Below are positions 26,736 to 34,450 of a stretch of DNA of 49,204 nucleotides, in pieces; the stretch's first letter is position 1; each line of letters starts with the position of its first letter. Both the position numbers and the translations under genes were made by a program. Location: positions 1 through 49,204 of the forward strand of contig NZ_BAAAFZ010000001.1 in assembly GCF_039523795.1 (NCBI RefSeq), read 5' to 3'. This stretch comes from Craurococcus roseus. GTDB taxonomy: Bacteria; Pseudomonadota; Alphaproteobacteria; Acetobacterales; Acetobacteraceae. The notes beneath the pieces are model-generated. The model was given only the letters and a program-made list of their open reading frames with translations. It ran no database searches and was not told the origin of the DNA.

Positions 26736-27287
26736 ATGCCACAGCTTGCGAAGGAAAAGAACCGCGCCCCGTTGGGGTTCGCCGCAGCGGTGCTCGGCGG
26801 CTTGGTATTTGCCGGGCCAGCCGCCGCGCAGGAATGGGGAGGCGCCGCGCGCCATTCCCATCCGGACGCGGCGGCGACGTGGCTTGGCGAACTCGATCGC
26901 GCGCCCGATGAGGCGTTCGAGCGCGGCTATCTCGCGGGGCGAAAGGAGGAGCGGCGGCGCAGGTCCGCGGCTGCCGGCGAACCGACCGACGCGCCGGAGT
27001 TCCCGGTGGGGCTGGCCTGGAACGACGTCGCGCAAGGCGAAGCCATGGAACGGCTCGAACGCGCCGCGGCCGATCTGCGCCGGTCGCTCGTGCTGATGCA
27101 GCGCCAGCCTTCGCTGCCGCGCGCCAACGGCGCGATCGCGGAAGCGCGCCAAGCCCTTGTCCGGGTGCAGAACGCCATGACATGGCTGCCCTCCCTGCCC
27201 GAACGCGGCGCGGACGGTCGCCGCTACGAGCGGCTCCGCGGTCGCGGCGTCGGCCCGGAACGGGCATCCGGCGGTTGGGAGGGCTGA
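26736..27287 (+). CDS. Exported protein with RGYxxGR motif and MERL-type helical domain (183 aa)
   Basis: Function unknown. A signal peptide ends about residue 31 (GLVFAGPAAAQ). The mature protein has DEAFERGYLAGRKEERRRR, a motif also found in three other exported proteins of this window (38677, 39128 and 48719 starts). Then comes a helical domain, AMERLERAAADLRRSLVLM, QRQPSLPRANGAIAEARQAL and VQNAMTWLP, which aligns closely with residues of the 41364-42728 product (SMERLFQAAQRLRESVQAM, AREALLHTQQAMVSLP). The start ATG 26736 has GGAGAGG upstream. It is followed 285 bases later by a PRC-barrel gene. Presumably periplasmic. Confidence 0.7.
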   Translation: MPQLAKEKNRAPLGFAAAVLGGLVFAGPAAAQEWGGAARHSHPDAAATWLGELDRAPDEAFERGYLAGRKEERRRRSAAAGEPTDAPEFPVGLAWNDVAQGEAMERLERAAADLRRSLVLMQRQPSLPRANGAIAEARQALVRVQNAMTWLPSLPERGADGRRYERLRGRGVGPERASGGWEG

Positions 27288-27410
27288 TCGAGACGGCAAC
27301 GGCAAGGGCACCCGACGTCCGGCCTTGAGCGGCGGTGTCGCCGATTGCGCGGCTCCGCTCTCGCGGCGCGACGCCACGGGTGCGCTGCTGACCGGTTTCG
27401 CACCCCTTTC

Positions 27411-27433
27411 GAGAAGGATTGCCGATCCTTTTC
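27411..27433. terminator. AT-richer inverted repeat between two exported-protein genes
   Basis: GAGAAGGAT-TGCCG-ATCCTTTTC, with 8 of 9 arm bases pairing and TTTT at the end on the plus strand. It may be a terminator for the 26736 gene or an operator for the PRC-barrel gene starting 139 bases downstream. It stands out as A/T-rich in this DNA. Confidence 0.4.
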
Positions 27434-27571
27434 GTCCGGCCCGCATTTGGCCGGAGCCCGGCGGACCGGGTGGAAAAGGCGCACGAGCCGACCACGCCGG
27501 TGCCCGGCACGCCGGCCGTCGCAACGGCGCGCGTCCCGTCACGTCGCGCCAGTCCAGCCCACGGAGGAAAG

Positions 27572-27970
27572 ATGATGGTTTCGCGTCGATTTCTGCCCGC
27601 GGCCGCTGCCGCAGTGGCCTTTCTGGGGTACGCTCGGCCCCGGCGCGTCCTGGCGCAAGCTTCGGGCACCCTGAACCTGCAAAAGGTTGAAGACCGGACG
27701 GCGGCCGTGCCGTCCCTCGGCGCCAGCGTCGGCCAACTGGCGGGCATGGAATTGCGCGGCTCGACGGGCGAACGCGTGGGCCAAGTGGACGAGGTGTTGC
27801 AGACAAGGGGCGGACGCATCGTCGCCGTCTCGGTGCAGATCGGCGGATTGCTCGGTGTGGGCGGACGCGAGGTCGTCGTGATGCTCGACCAGCTTCGGCG
27901 CGAGGGCGACCGCCTCGTCACGCCGCTGGGCCAAGCCCAAGTCGAAGCGCAGCCGCCCTGGGAAGATTGA
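27572..27970 (+). CDS. Exported PRC-barrel protein (132 aa)
   Basis: Short secreted protein. The leader is MMVSRRFLPAAAAAVAFLGY up to RRVLAQA, then a single PRC-barrel: SVGQLAGMELRGSTGERVGQVDEVLQTRGGRIVAVSVQIGGLLGVGGREVVVMLDQLRRE. ACGGAGGAAAG precedes the ATG pair at 27572/27575; the first is used. The barrel fills most of the mature chain. Same strand and next to the RGYxxGR-motif gene. Family is clear, role unknown; likely periplasmic. Confidence 0.85.
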   Translation: MMVSRRFLPAAAAAVAFLGYARPRRVLAQASGTLNLQKVEDRTAAVPSLGASVGQLAGMELRGSTGERVGQVDEVLQTRGGRIVAVSVQIGGLLGVGGREVVVMLDQLRREGDRLVTPLGQAQVEAQPPWED

Positions 27971-28006
27971 GCCGCGCCGCCCGGGCGCGGCACAGCCCGC
28001 CGACGC

Positions 28007-28261
28007 TCACTCGTTTCGGCGTCCACCCCGCCCCGCGCCGCCGTCCCGTTGCGGCGGCTGCTCCACGGCTTCAAGGGATCGACGCCGGATCGACACCGCT
28101 CCTTTGTCGTCCCCGGAGGTCGGCGGGTCTGCCGCCGTGTCAGGACCGGCGTAAAGCGCCTCCAAAGCCCGCATCAGGTGCTCCGCCGGCCCGCGACGGC
28201 CCTCCGCCTCGGCCTGCAAGAACAACTCCAGGAGCGCGTACTCGAAGCGGGACTTCGGCAC
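28007..28261 (-). CDS. Small hypothetical protein (84 aa)
   Basis: The first half (MPKSRFEYALLELFLQAEAEGRRGPAEHLMRALEALYAG) looks like a real helical pair with good amphipathic spacing, and the second half is charged and low in complexity. GTG 28261 has GGGGGAG about seven bases upstream. No signal peptide. No family recognised. It is convergent with the PRC-barrel gene at 27572. Confidence 0.5.
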   Translation of the reverse strand: MPKSRFEYALLELFLQAEAEGRRGPAEHLMRALEALYAGPDTAADPPTSGDDKGAVSIRRRSLEAVEQPPQRDGGAGRGGRRNE

Positions 28262-28279
28262 CGCGGCGCTCCCCCGCCC

Positions 28280-28408
28280 TCAGCCGGCCTTCGGGGACTG
28301 GGCGGCGGAAGCGGCGCGGCTTCCGCCCCGTTCGACCCGCGCCACGGCGCCGGTGGCAAGTGTCCCCGGGCACCTTTCGGCACGCTGGATGGAGCAGGTG
28401 TTGGGCAT
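28280..28408 (-). CDS. Possible small peptide (42 aa)
   Basis: ATG 28408 is preceded by GAGGTGAGGACG and opens a 42-codon frame with two cysteines (MPNTCSIQRAERCPG...), ending 19 bases before the next gene's start on the same strand. It could be a leader peptide or a chance frame. No relatives known to me. Confidence 0.2.
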   Translation of the reverse strand: MPNTCSIQRAERCPGTLATGAVARVERGGSRAASAAQSPKAG

Positions 28409-28765
28409 CGTCCTCACCTCGATCCGGGCCGACCCTCAACGGGACGGTTCACCACGCGAGGTGGGGACCGCCGCTCACCGGCGCCTCGCCTGCGGCATAC
28501 GAATGCGTATGTTTCGCGGGCTCGCCCGTGGAGCGCCGCCAGCGAGGCGCCGGACGAGGCCGGTCGCTTCACGATCGGGGCCGGCCCCGGGCGCCATGGG
28601 ATTGCAAAACCGGCCAGAACACACCGGGACGGGGCGTTTTCAGGACCCGTGCAATGGCCGGCGGTTCGGACCGGTGGGCTTCTCGCCACCGCCGCAGGGA
28701 CCGCGCGTCAAGTCGCGCGGCAGCCGCAGGGGGCGAAGCGCGTTCGCTGCCGGGAGGCGGTTTGC
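28409..28765. other. Promoter region upstream of ion channel gene
   Basis: About 360 bases without a convincing gene. It contains the CATACGAATGCGTATG palindrome at 28496-28511 and presumably promoters for the channel gene (plus) and the small genes on the minus strand. Confidence 0.4.
28496..28511. promoter_or_regulatory. Palindromic operator candidate CATACGAATGCGTATG
   Basis: CATACG and CGTATG are perfect 6-base arms around AATG. It matches the site at 19779-19794 in 13 of 16 positions as written on the plus strand and shares flanking GCGG and TTCG when the two are aligned in opposite orientation. It lies about 255 bases before the ion channel ATG. Confidence 0.5.
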
Positions 28766-29563
28766 ATGGGTGTTCGGGTGTCCGGAGAAGGGCAGGCGGA
28801 AAAGTTCGAGCGGCTGGATGCGCTCGAGCAACTCGAGGCGTGGCTGCGCACGCCCATGCTGGTCCTCAGCTTCGCTTGGCTCGCCATCGTGCTCGCCGAA
28901 CTGGCCTGGGGCTCCTCGCGGCTGCTGGAGGTGTTCGGCACGGCGATCTGGGCCGTGTTCGTCGTCGAGTTCGCCGTCCGCTTCGCGCTCGCCCCCGAGA
29001 AGCTGCCCTTCCTGCGCGCCAACTGGCTGACCGTGCTCTCGCTGCTGGCGCCGGCGCTGCGGATGGTGCGGGCGCTCCGGGCGCTGCGCGCGGCGCGGGC
29101 TTTGCGCGGCCTGCGCTTGGTGCGGATCGTGGGCACTGCCAATCGCGGCATGAACGCGCTCCGCGCGAGCCTCGGCCGGCGGGGGCTCGGTTACGTCGTG
29201 CTGCTGACCGGCCTCGTCGCCCTGCTCGGCGCGGGCGGCATGCTGGCCTTCGAGCCCGCCTCCGAGGTGGAGGGCGGTTTCGCCTCCTACGGCGAGGCGC
29301 TGTGGTGGACGGCGATGCTGCTGGCCACCATGGGCTCGGAATTCTGGCCGCGCACGGCCGAGGGCCGGGTGCTGTGCTTCCTACTCGCGCTCTACGGCTT
29401 CGCGGTGTTCGGCTACATAACCGCCTCCTTCGCCAGCTTCTTCGTAGGCCGGGACGCCGCCGATGCGGACGCGGAGGTCGCGGGCGCGCACGACCTCGCC
29501 GCGCTGCGGGACGAGGTCGCGGCCTTGCGCGGCGAGCTGCTCCGCCGCCACGGGGAGGGTTGA
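28766..29563 (+). CDS. Voltage-gated-type ion transporter (265 aa)
   Basis: Six-helix ion channel of the ion_trans family. The S4-like segment is rich in regularly spaced Arg (ALRMVRALRALRAARALRGLRLVRIVG, about residues 97-123). The pore loop is YGEALWWTAMLLATMGSEFWPRT with TMGSEF at the filter position, so it does not carry the TVGYG of potassium-selective channels. A C-terminal helix (HDLAALRDEVAALRGELLRR) looks like a coiled coil for assembly. ATG 28766 has GGGAGG nearby. The frame is open far upstream but without homology. Ion selectivity cannot be assigned. Confidence 0.85.
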   Translation: MGVRVSGEGQAEKFERLDALEQLEAWLRTPMLVLSFAWLAIVLAELAWGSSRLLEVFGTAIWAVFVVEFAVRFALAPEKLPFLRANWLTVLSLLAPALRMVRALRALRAARALRGLRLVRIVGTANRGMNALRASLGRRGLGYVVLLTGLVALLGAGGMLAFEPASEVEGGFASYGEALWWTAMLLATMGSEFWPRTAEGRVLCFLLALYGFAVFGYITASFASFFVGRDAADADAEVAGAHDLAALRDEVAALRGELLRRHGEG

Positions 29564-29602
29564 TCGGCCGAGTGGCCCGCGCCCGGCCAGGCGCCGGGCG
29601 CC

Positions 29603-31462
29603 TCAGCGGCCGCCGGCTTCTTCGGCGCATACATCGGCCGGGACCCCTGTCCGCGCCGCCCCGACGCGGAGTTCAGGGTGCGTCTCCACCTCGGGCGACG
29701 CCAGGTCGCCGCTGAGCACCACCGGCACCACGACCCGGAGCAGCGCCTCGTCGAGCGGGCTGGGCGTCAGGGTGAGGCGCAGCGTCCCGTCTCCGAGCCG
29801 GATCGTGCCTTCCGCGGTGATCGCCACGCGCTGCGTCACCATCACCAGCCGCTCGGTGTGGACGACGCCGTCCCGCACCGGTAGGTCGCCGATGGCGCAG
29901 GCGACCGGCGTGGCGCCGGCGTCCCCTCCGACGCCCAGCACCGCGCCGAACGTCTCCACGAGCCCCATCGACAGCTGCGCCAAGCCGGGCACGCGGACGG
30001 TCCCGTCCGCGACCCGGAAGCGCGCCACCCCGTCCAGCCCCGCCACGACCTCGCGCAGCGTCGTCCCTCGTCCGCTGAGATCGGCGGACGCCGTCCTGGC
30101 CGTCCCCGACGCGACCTCGCCGGCGCCGAACGCCGCCAGGAGCGGGCCGAGCCGCAGCCCGTCCGCCTCCAGCCGCAGCCCGGCCCGGGGCGGGGCGTCG
30201 GCGTCCGCGGCCTCGACGGTCGCGCTTCCCTCCGCCGCGCCGCCCGCGAGTTCGACCCGCAGCGGCTGGAGGCGCAAGCGGCCGTCCTTCATCTCGACAC
30301 CGGCGCGCAACCCGGCCGGCTCGGTCGCCAAGCCTTCGAGGCGCTCCACGCGGAGGTCGCCCTCCGCTTCGGCCCGACGCAGCCACGCGGTCGGCAGCTT
30401 CGCGTCCATCCAGGAGCCCAAGGCCCCGCTGCCGCTGCCGCTGCCGCCGGCAGAAGCCAGCCAGCCGAAATCCGACGTCACGGCGCTCGGCGCCACGAGA
30501 TCGAACTTCAGAAAGGGCTTCGGCCTACCCGCGAGAAGAACCGACGCCTCGCCCTCCATCCGGCTTTCGCCCAAGCGAGCCGCCAGGTTCCGCAAGCGCC
30601 AGCCGCGCTCGATGTCCGTGAGGTGGGCCGTGAAGCGGAACGGCGGCGTGGCGGCGACCGGGACGGCGAGCGCGGCGAGCAGCGGCGCGAGGTCGTCCCC
30701 TTGCCCTTGGACACGGAGATCGACGCCGGCCAGATCGAATGGCCGGGCCATGTGCCCGTCGGCGGACAGGCGCGCCGTTTCAGGGCCGATCTCCAGCCGG
30801 ATGGGGAAGGGTTTCGCTTCGCCCTCGCCGCCGCCGAACAACGCCGCCAAGGGACCGGTCCCGCCCGAAACGTCGATCGGGGCGCCGCCCTCCAGGCTGG
30901 CCGTGCCGCGGAACTCCACGCCGCTGGGCGTGCCGCGCGCCGAGAGCGCCGCGATCCGCGCTTCGACGCCCGGCGACGCCAGGTAATCCACGGTGACCTC
31001 GCCGCCCTCGACCTCGATCTCGCGCGGCGCCGCGACCTGGAAAAGGGAACCGCCGCCCGAAGCGCTCCCGTCGCCACCACCCCCGGCCGACGGCAGGTTC
31101 CACCGCCCCCGCTCGTCCCGTGCCAGGTGCAGCGCCGGTTGGCGCAGCGCCAGCCGCACCGGCGACACTTGCAGGCGCAGCAGATCCAGCAACTCGACCG
31201 TGGCCTCCGCTTGGCCGGCGCGCAGCAGGGGCGTGCCGCCGCCCCAATCCGCGTTGGCGACGACGAGGTCCGTCGCGGTGACGCTGGTGGGGAAGCCCCA
31301 GTCGATGGAAACGCCGCCCACCCGCACGTCCCGCCCGACCAGGGCCGGCCCCGCCCGCTCGATCGCGGCGGCGAGCAGGCGGTCGCCGAAGGCGGCCGCC
31401 ACGACGACCGTCCCCGCCACGGGGACCAGCAAGATGACGGCTACGATGCGAACGAACTTCAT
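29603..31462 (-). CDS. AsmA family protein (619 aa)
   Basis: Inner-membrane-anchored periplasmic protein of the AsmA group, related to proteins that affect outer-membrane assembly and lipid transport. The N-terminus MKFVRIVAVILLVPVAGTVVVAAAFGDRLLAAAIERAGPALVGRDVRVGGVSIDWG is the anchor and typical opening. The rest is mostly beta repeats, with the AsmA C-terminal pattern near VPGLAQLSMGLVETFGAVLG and AEGTIRLGDGTLRLTLTPSPLDEALLRVVVPVVLSGDLASPEV. Start ATG 31462 was preferred over ATG 31477 because GGGAG precedes it. It follows the endonuclease/phosphatase gene by 46 bases on the same strand, likely one operon. Confidence 0.88.
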   Translation of the reverse strand: MKFVRIVAVILLVPVAGTVVVAAAFGDRLLAAAIERAGPALVGRDVRVGGVSIDWGFPTSVTATDLVVANADWGGGTPLLRAGQAEATVELLDLLRLQVSPVRLALRQPALHLARDERGRWNLPSAGGGGDGSASGGGSLFQVAAPREIEVEGGEVTVDYLASPGVEARIAALSARGTPSGVEFRGTASLEGGAPIDVSGGTGPLAALFGGGEGEAKPFPIRLEIGPETARLSADGHMARPFDLAGVDLRVQGQGDDLAPLLAALAVPVAATPPFRFTAHLTDIERGWRLRNLAARLGESRMEGEASVLLAGRPKPFLKFDLVAPSAVTSDFGWLASAGGSGSGSGALGSWMDAKLPTAWLRRAEAEGDLRVERLEGLATEPAGLRAGVEMKDGRLRLQPLRVELAGGAAEGSATVEAADADAPPRAGLRLEADGLRLGPLLAAFGAGEVASGTARTASADLSGRGTTLREVVAGLDGVARFRVADGTVRVPGLAQLSMGLVETFGAVLGVGGDAGATPVACAIGDLPVRDGVVHTERLVMVTQRVAITAEGTIRLGDGTLRLTLTPSPLDEALLRVVVPVVLSGDLASPEVETHPELRVGAARTGVPADVCAEEAGGR

Positions 31463-31508
31463 GGCGTCGACTCCCATGACGGTGACGGCGGCCGCGCCGG
31501 AGCGGGCG

Positions 31509-32657
31509 TCATCGGCCGTCGCCCCCGCGCGCCGCGTCCTCCCGGCCGTTCTCGATCGCCTCCCGCGCCCGCCGCAGGTCCGCCTCGGTCGGGGGCGCGG
31601 CGTCGGGCGTCCTCGCGTCGCCGGGCACGTGGCACAGCCGGGCGAGCAGCGGCAGGTGGTCGGAGCCGATGTCGGGCAGCAGTTCGATCGCGCGCAGCCG
31701 GAACTCGTGGCCGAAAAGGACGTGGTCGATCGGGAAGCGCAGCGGCACCGGCAGCCAAGTGGGAAAGGTCAGGAAGAAGCCGCGGCCGACCCTCGGGTCG
31801 ACCAGCCCGCCGATCCGGCGCATCAAACCGGTGATGTTGGACCACGCGGCGGCGTTGAGGTCCCCCCCGACCACGGCGGGCCGCGCGCCGGCGCGCGCCG
31901 CTTCGGCCGCCAGCAGCAGCTCCGCGTCGCGCAGGCCGGTGCCGTGCCACGGCGTCGGCGGCTTCGGGTGCAGGCCGTGGAACTCCACCACCGCGCCCGA
32001 GCGGAGCCGCAACCCGGTGCGCAGCGACGGCACGTAACCGGTCAGCAGATGGCGGACCTCGGGCTCGACGAGGGCGAGACGGGCGTAAAGCGCGAGGCCC
32101 CAGAAGTCGTCCTGCGGGTGGAGGACGCGGTTGGGGTAGTCCTCCTCCAAAGGGCTCAGGGCTTCGATCCAACCGCTGTCCACCTCGACCACGAACACGA
32201 GGTCGGGCCGGGCGCGCCGCACCTCTTCGAGGAAGCGCGCCGCCCCGTTGTTGCCCTCCCGCAGGTTGGCGACGACGAGGGACAGGCCGTTCTCCGGCGC
32301 GCAATCCGCCACGGACGGAACCTGCGCCGGGTGCAGCGGCGTGTAGGGCCACATGGCGTGGAGCTGGAAGGCGAACGCCGCCAGGACCGCCGCCAGAAGG
32401 ACTCGGACCGCCGCGCGACGCCGGTCGAGCGCCGCCCAGGCGACCAAGGCGGTCAGGGCGAGCAGGACGGCCAGCGCCGGGCGCGGGAACTCCAGCGCGC
32501 GCACCCACCAATCGTCGGTCGGGATGAACGGCAGCGCGGTGGCGGCGACCAAGACGAGCCCGGCCGCCCAGGCGGCGATGGGCGCCCCGCCTCCCCGCCT
32601 CCGGGGCGGGTCCGCCAAGCGGCCGCGGGCCGCCGCCGGGTCGCGCGCTTGGCTCAC
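31509..32657 (-). CDS. Membrane-anchored endonuclease/exonuclease/phosphatase-fold protein (382 aa)
   Basis: Three hydrophobic helices occupy the first ~110 residues (AAWAAGLVLVAATALPFIP, ALAVLLALTALVAWAAL and VRVLLAAVLAAFAFQL). A DNase I-like domain follows with LVVANLREGNN, PDLVFVVEVDSGW, FHGLHPKPP, GGDLNAAAWS, FPIDHVLFGHEF and IGSDHLPLLARL, the metal and phosphate-site motifs of the EEP superfamily (YafD type). The catalytic domain would face the periplasm. The GTG start at 32657 overlaps the stop of the MscS gene (GTGA), so they are translationally coupled. Substrate unknown. Confidence 0.85.
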   Translation of the reverse strand: MSQARDPAAARGRLADPPRRRGGGAPIAAWAAGLVLVAATALPFIPTDDWWVRALEFPRPALAVLLALTALVAWAALDRRRAAVRVLLAAVLAAFAFQLHAMWPYTPLHPAQVPSVADCAPENGLSLVVANLREGNNGAARFLEEVRRARPDLVFVVEVDSGWIEALSPLEEDYPNRVLHPQDDFWGLALYARLALVEPEVRHLLTGYVPSLRTGLRLRSGAVVEFHGLHPKPPTPWHGTGLRDAELLLAAEAARAGARPAVVGGDLNAAAWSNITGLMRRIGGLVDPRVGRGFFLTFPTWLPVPLRFPIDHVLFGHEFRLRAIELLPDIGSDHLPLLARLCHVPGDARTPDAAPPTEADLRRAREAIENGREDAARGGDGR

Positions 32658-33637
32658 GACGCCCGGCCGGCGGCGCCGTTAGGGTGGGAAGGCCGGTCCT
32701 CCTCCCCCTCGCGGACGCGCCAGCGCGGCGGCGGGTCCCGGTCGCCGCCGCGCGCGGGCCAACCCTCGCGCTGCCGGGCGCGGTCGCCGTCGATGGCCTC
32801 CGTCTGGTCGTGCAGCAGCACCTGCATGGTGGGATAGGGGATGTCGATGCCCGCCCCGGAGAGCGCGGGCTTCACCCGCGCCAGCACCCGGTCGGTGACT
32901 TCCAAAACCTCGCTGCGCTTCGGCGGGTCGATCCAGAAGAACACGTCGAGCAGCACCGCGCTGTCGCCCAGTCCCGCCACCAGCGCCCGCGGCGGCGGGT
33001 CGGCCAGCACGCCCTCCGCGCCGCGCGCCGCGGCCTCGATCACCCGCTTGGCTTCGCGGATGTCGTCGCCGTTGCCGACGCCGACGCGCACGGACAGGCG
33101 GCGCTTCTCGAAAGCGGTGTTGACCAGGACCTTGTCGGTGAAGAGCGCGGTGTTGGGGATGACGGCGCGGCGGTTGTCGTAGGTGCGGATGGTGGTGGCG
33201 CGGACCTGGATGTCCTCCACCGTGCCCTCGTAACCGCCGGCCACCACCTGGTCGCCGATGCGGAAGGGCCGCGTCAGCAGGATCAGGATGCCGGCCAAGG
33301 CGTTCTGCAGGATGTCGCGGAAGGCGAAGCCGATGGCCACGCCGCCGATGCCGAGCACGGAGAACAAGTCGGCGGCGTTGATCGAGGGGAAGGCGATGGC
33401 GGCCGCCACCAGCCCGCCGAGCAGCAAGCAAAACCCCGACCCGATGCGGCCGAGGACGATGCCCACCCCGGGCGCGACGCCGCGGGCGCGGGCCGCGCGC
33501 ACGACCCCGGCGCGCAGCCCGCGCGCCAGCAGGACGAACAGCCCGAAGGCGAGCAGGCCGAGCAGCAGGCCCGGCAGCAGCGCCAGGGCCGCCGCGCCCA
33601 GGCCGTTCAGCCGCGCCAGCGCCGTGTCAAACCCCAT
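32654..33637 (-). CDS. Small-conductance mechanosensitive channel, MscS family (327 aa)
   Basis: Osmotic-release channel of the inner membrane. Helices at about residues 14-40, 60-85 and 90-115 are followed by the MscS pore and beta domain: SVLGIGGVAIGFAFRDILQNALAGILILLTRPFRIGDQVVAGGYEGTVEDIQVRATTIRTYDNRRAVIPNTALFTDKVLVN. The C-terminal 40 residues are charged and low in complexity. ATG 33637 is followed directly by the first helix. First gene of an apparent MscS-EEP-AsmA transcript. Confidence 0.92.
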   Translation of the reverse strand: MGFDTALARLNGLGAAALALLPGLLLGLLAFGLFVLLARGLRAGVVRAARARGVAPGVGIVLGRIGSGFCLLLGGLVAAAIAFPSINAADLFSVLGIGGVAIGFAFRDILQNALAGILILLTRPFRIGDQVVAGGYEGTVEDIQVRATTIRTYDNRRAVIPNTALFTDKVLVNTAFEKRRLSVRVGVGNGDDIREAKRVIEAAARGAEGVLADPPPRALVAGLGDSAVLLDVFFWIDPPKRSEVLEVTDRVLARVKPALSGAGIDIPYPTMQVLLHDQTEAIDGDRARQREGWPARGGDRDPPPRWRVREGEEDRPSHPNGAAGRAS

Positions 33638-33697
33638 GCACCGCTCTCCTGCCCTCGACGATCCCGCGCCGGTGCCGGCGGCGCCCTCCGCACCCGC

Positions 33698-34225
33698 TCA
33701 AGGGGCGCCTGCCCGCCGCAGCCCGCGCAGCACCTCCACCTCCTCTTGCTGTTCGCCGCCGACGGCCCGGACGACGCTCAGGCTGCCGTCCGTTTCGAGG
33801 ACGACGGCGGCCGCGTCCCCGGGCCGGGCCAGGCCGGAGGACCGAAGGGCGGACACCACCTCGTCGCGCGTGACGCGCTGCCGCCGCATGGCCTCGTCGA
33901 GGAAGCGGCCACGGTGCAGCAGTAGGCTCGGCTCCGACTTCACCAGCGCGCCGAAGCGGGGCGAGCGCACCGACAGCCAGGCGACCGCGTATTGCAGGCC
34001 GGCCAGCAGGGCGAAGGCAGTCAGGCCTTCCACCAAAGCCACGCTTTCGCTGAGCAGCACGGTCGCCAGCGTGGAGCCTAGGGCGACAGTCACCACCAGG
34101 TCGAAGGCGTTCAGCTTCGCCAGCGTCCGCTTGCCCGAGACGCGCAGCAGCAGCACAAGCGCCGCGTAGGCCGCGGTGCCGACCACCACCACGCGCAGCA
34201 GGCCGAACCAAGTGTCGAAGATCAT
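33698..34225 (-). CDS. DUF421 / YetF-like membrane protein (175 aa)
   Basis: Three transmembrane segments at the N-terminus, with VSGKRTLAKLNAFDLVVTVALGSTLATVLLS as the DUF421 signature, then a cytoplasmic YetF-type domain (PSLLLHRGRFLDEAMRRQRVTRDEVVSALRSSGL... VVLETDGSLSVV). Family function is poorly known; the Bacillus YetF branch has been linked to spores or stress. ATG 34225 starts MIFDTWFGLLRVV. Sixty bases upstream of the MscS gene on the same strand. Confidence 0.9.
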   Translation of the reverse strand: MIFDTWFGLLRVVVVGTAAYAALVLLLRVSGKRTLAKLNAFDLVVTVALGSTLATVLLSESVALVEGLTAFALLAGLQYAVAWLSVRSPRFGALVKSEPSLLLHRGRFLDEAMRRQRVTRDEVVSALRSSGLARPGDAAAVVLETDGSLSVVRAVGGEQQEEVEVLRGLRRAGAP

Positions 34226-34450
34226 TGGGGCATTTCTCGTGCATGTGCCACGGTCGTCCGGAACGCGGGGCGGCGGGGCGGGCGACGCATCGGACCGTAT
34301 CCCTGCCCCCGAATGCGCGGCCGCGGGCGACCGGCGGCAGCGCCGCAGTGGCCCGCCGCGCGCGGTCGGGGGACGTATGCCGCGCGACCCGGCGCGCGCG
34401 GACGGGCGCGACCGGCCGGGCAGGAGCCGGCCGCCGCGGCCGCCTCGGTG

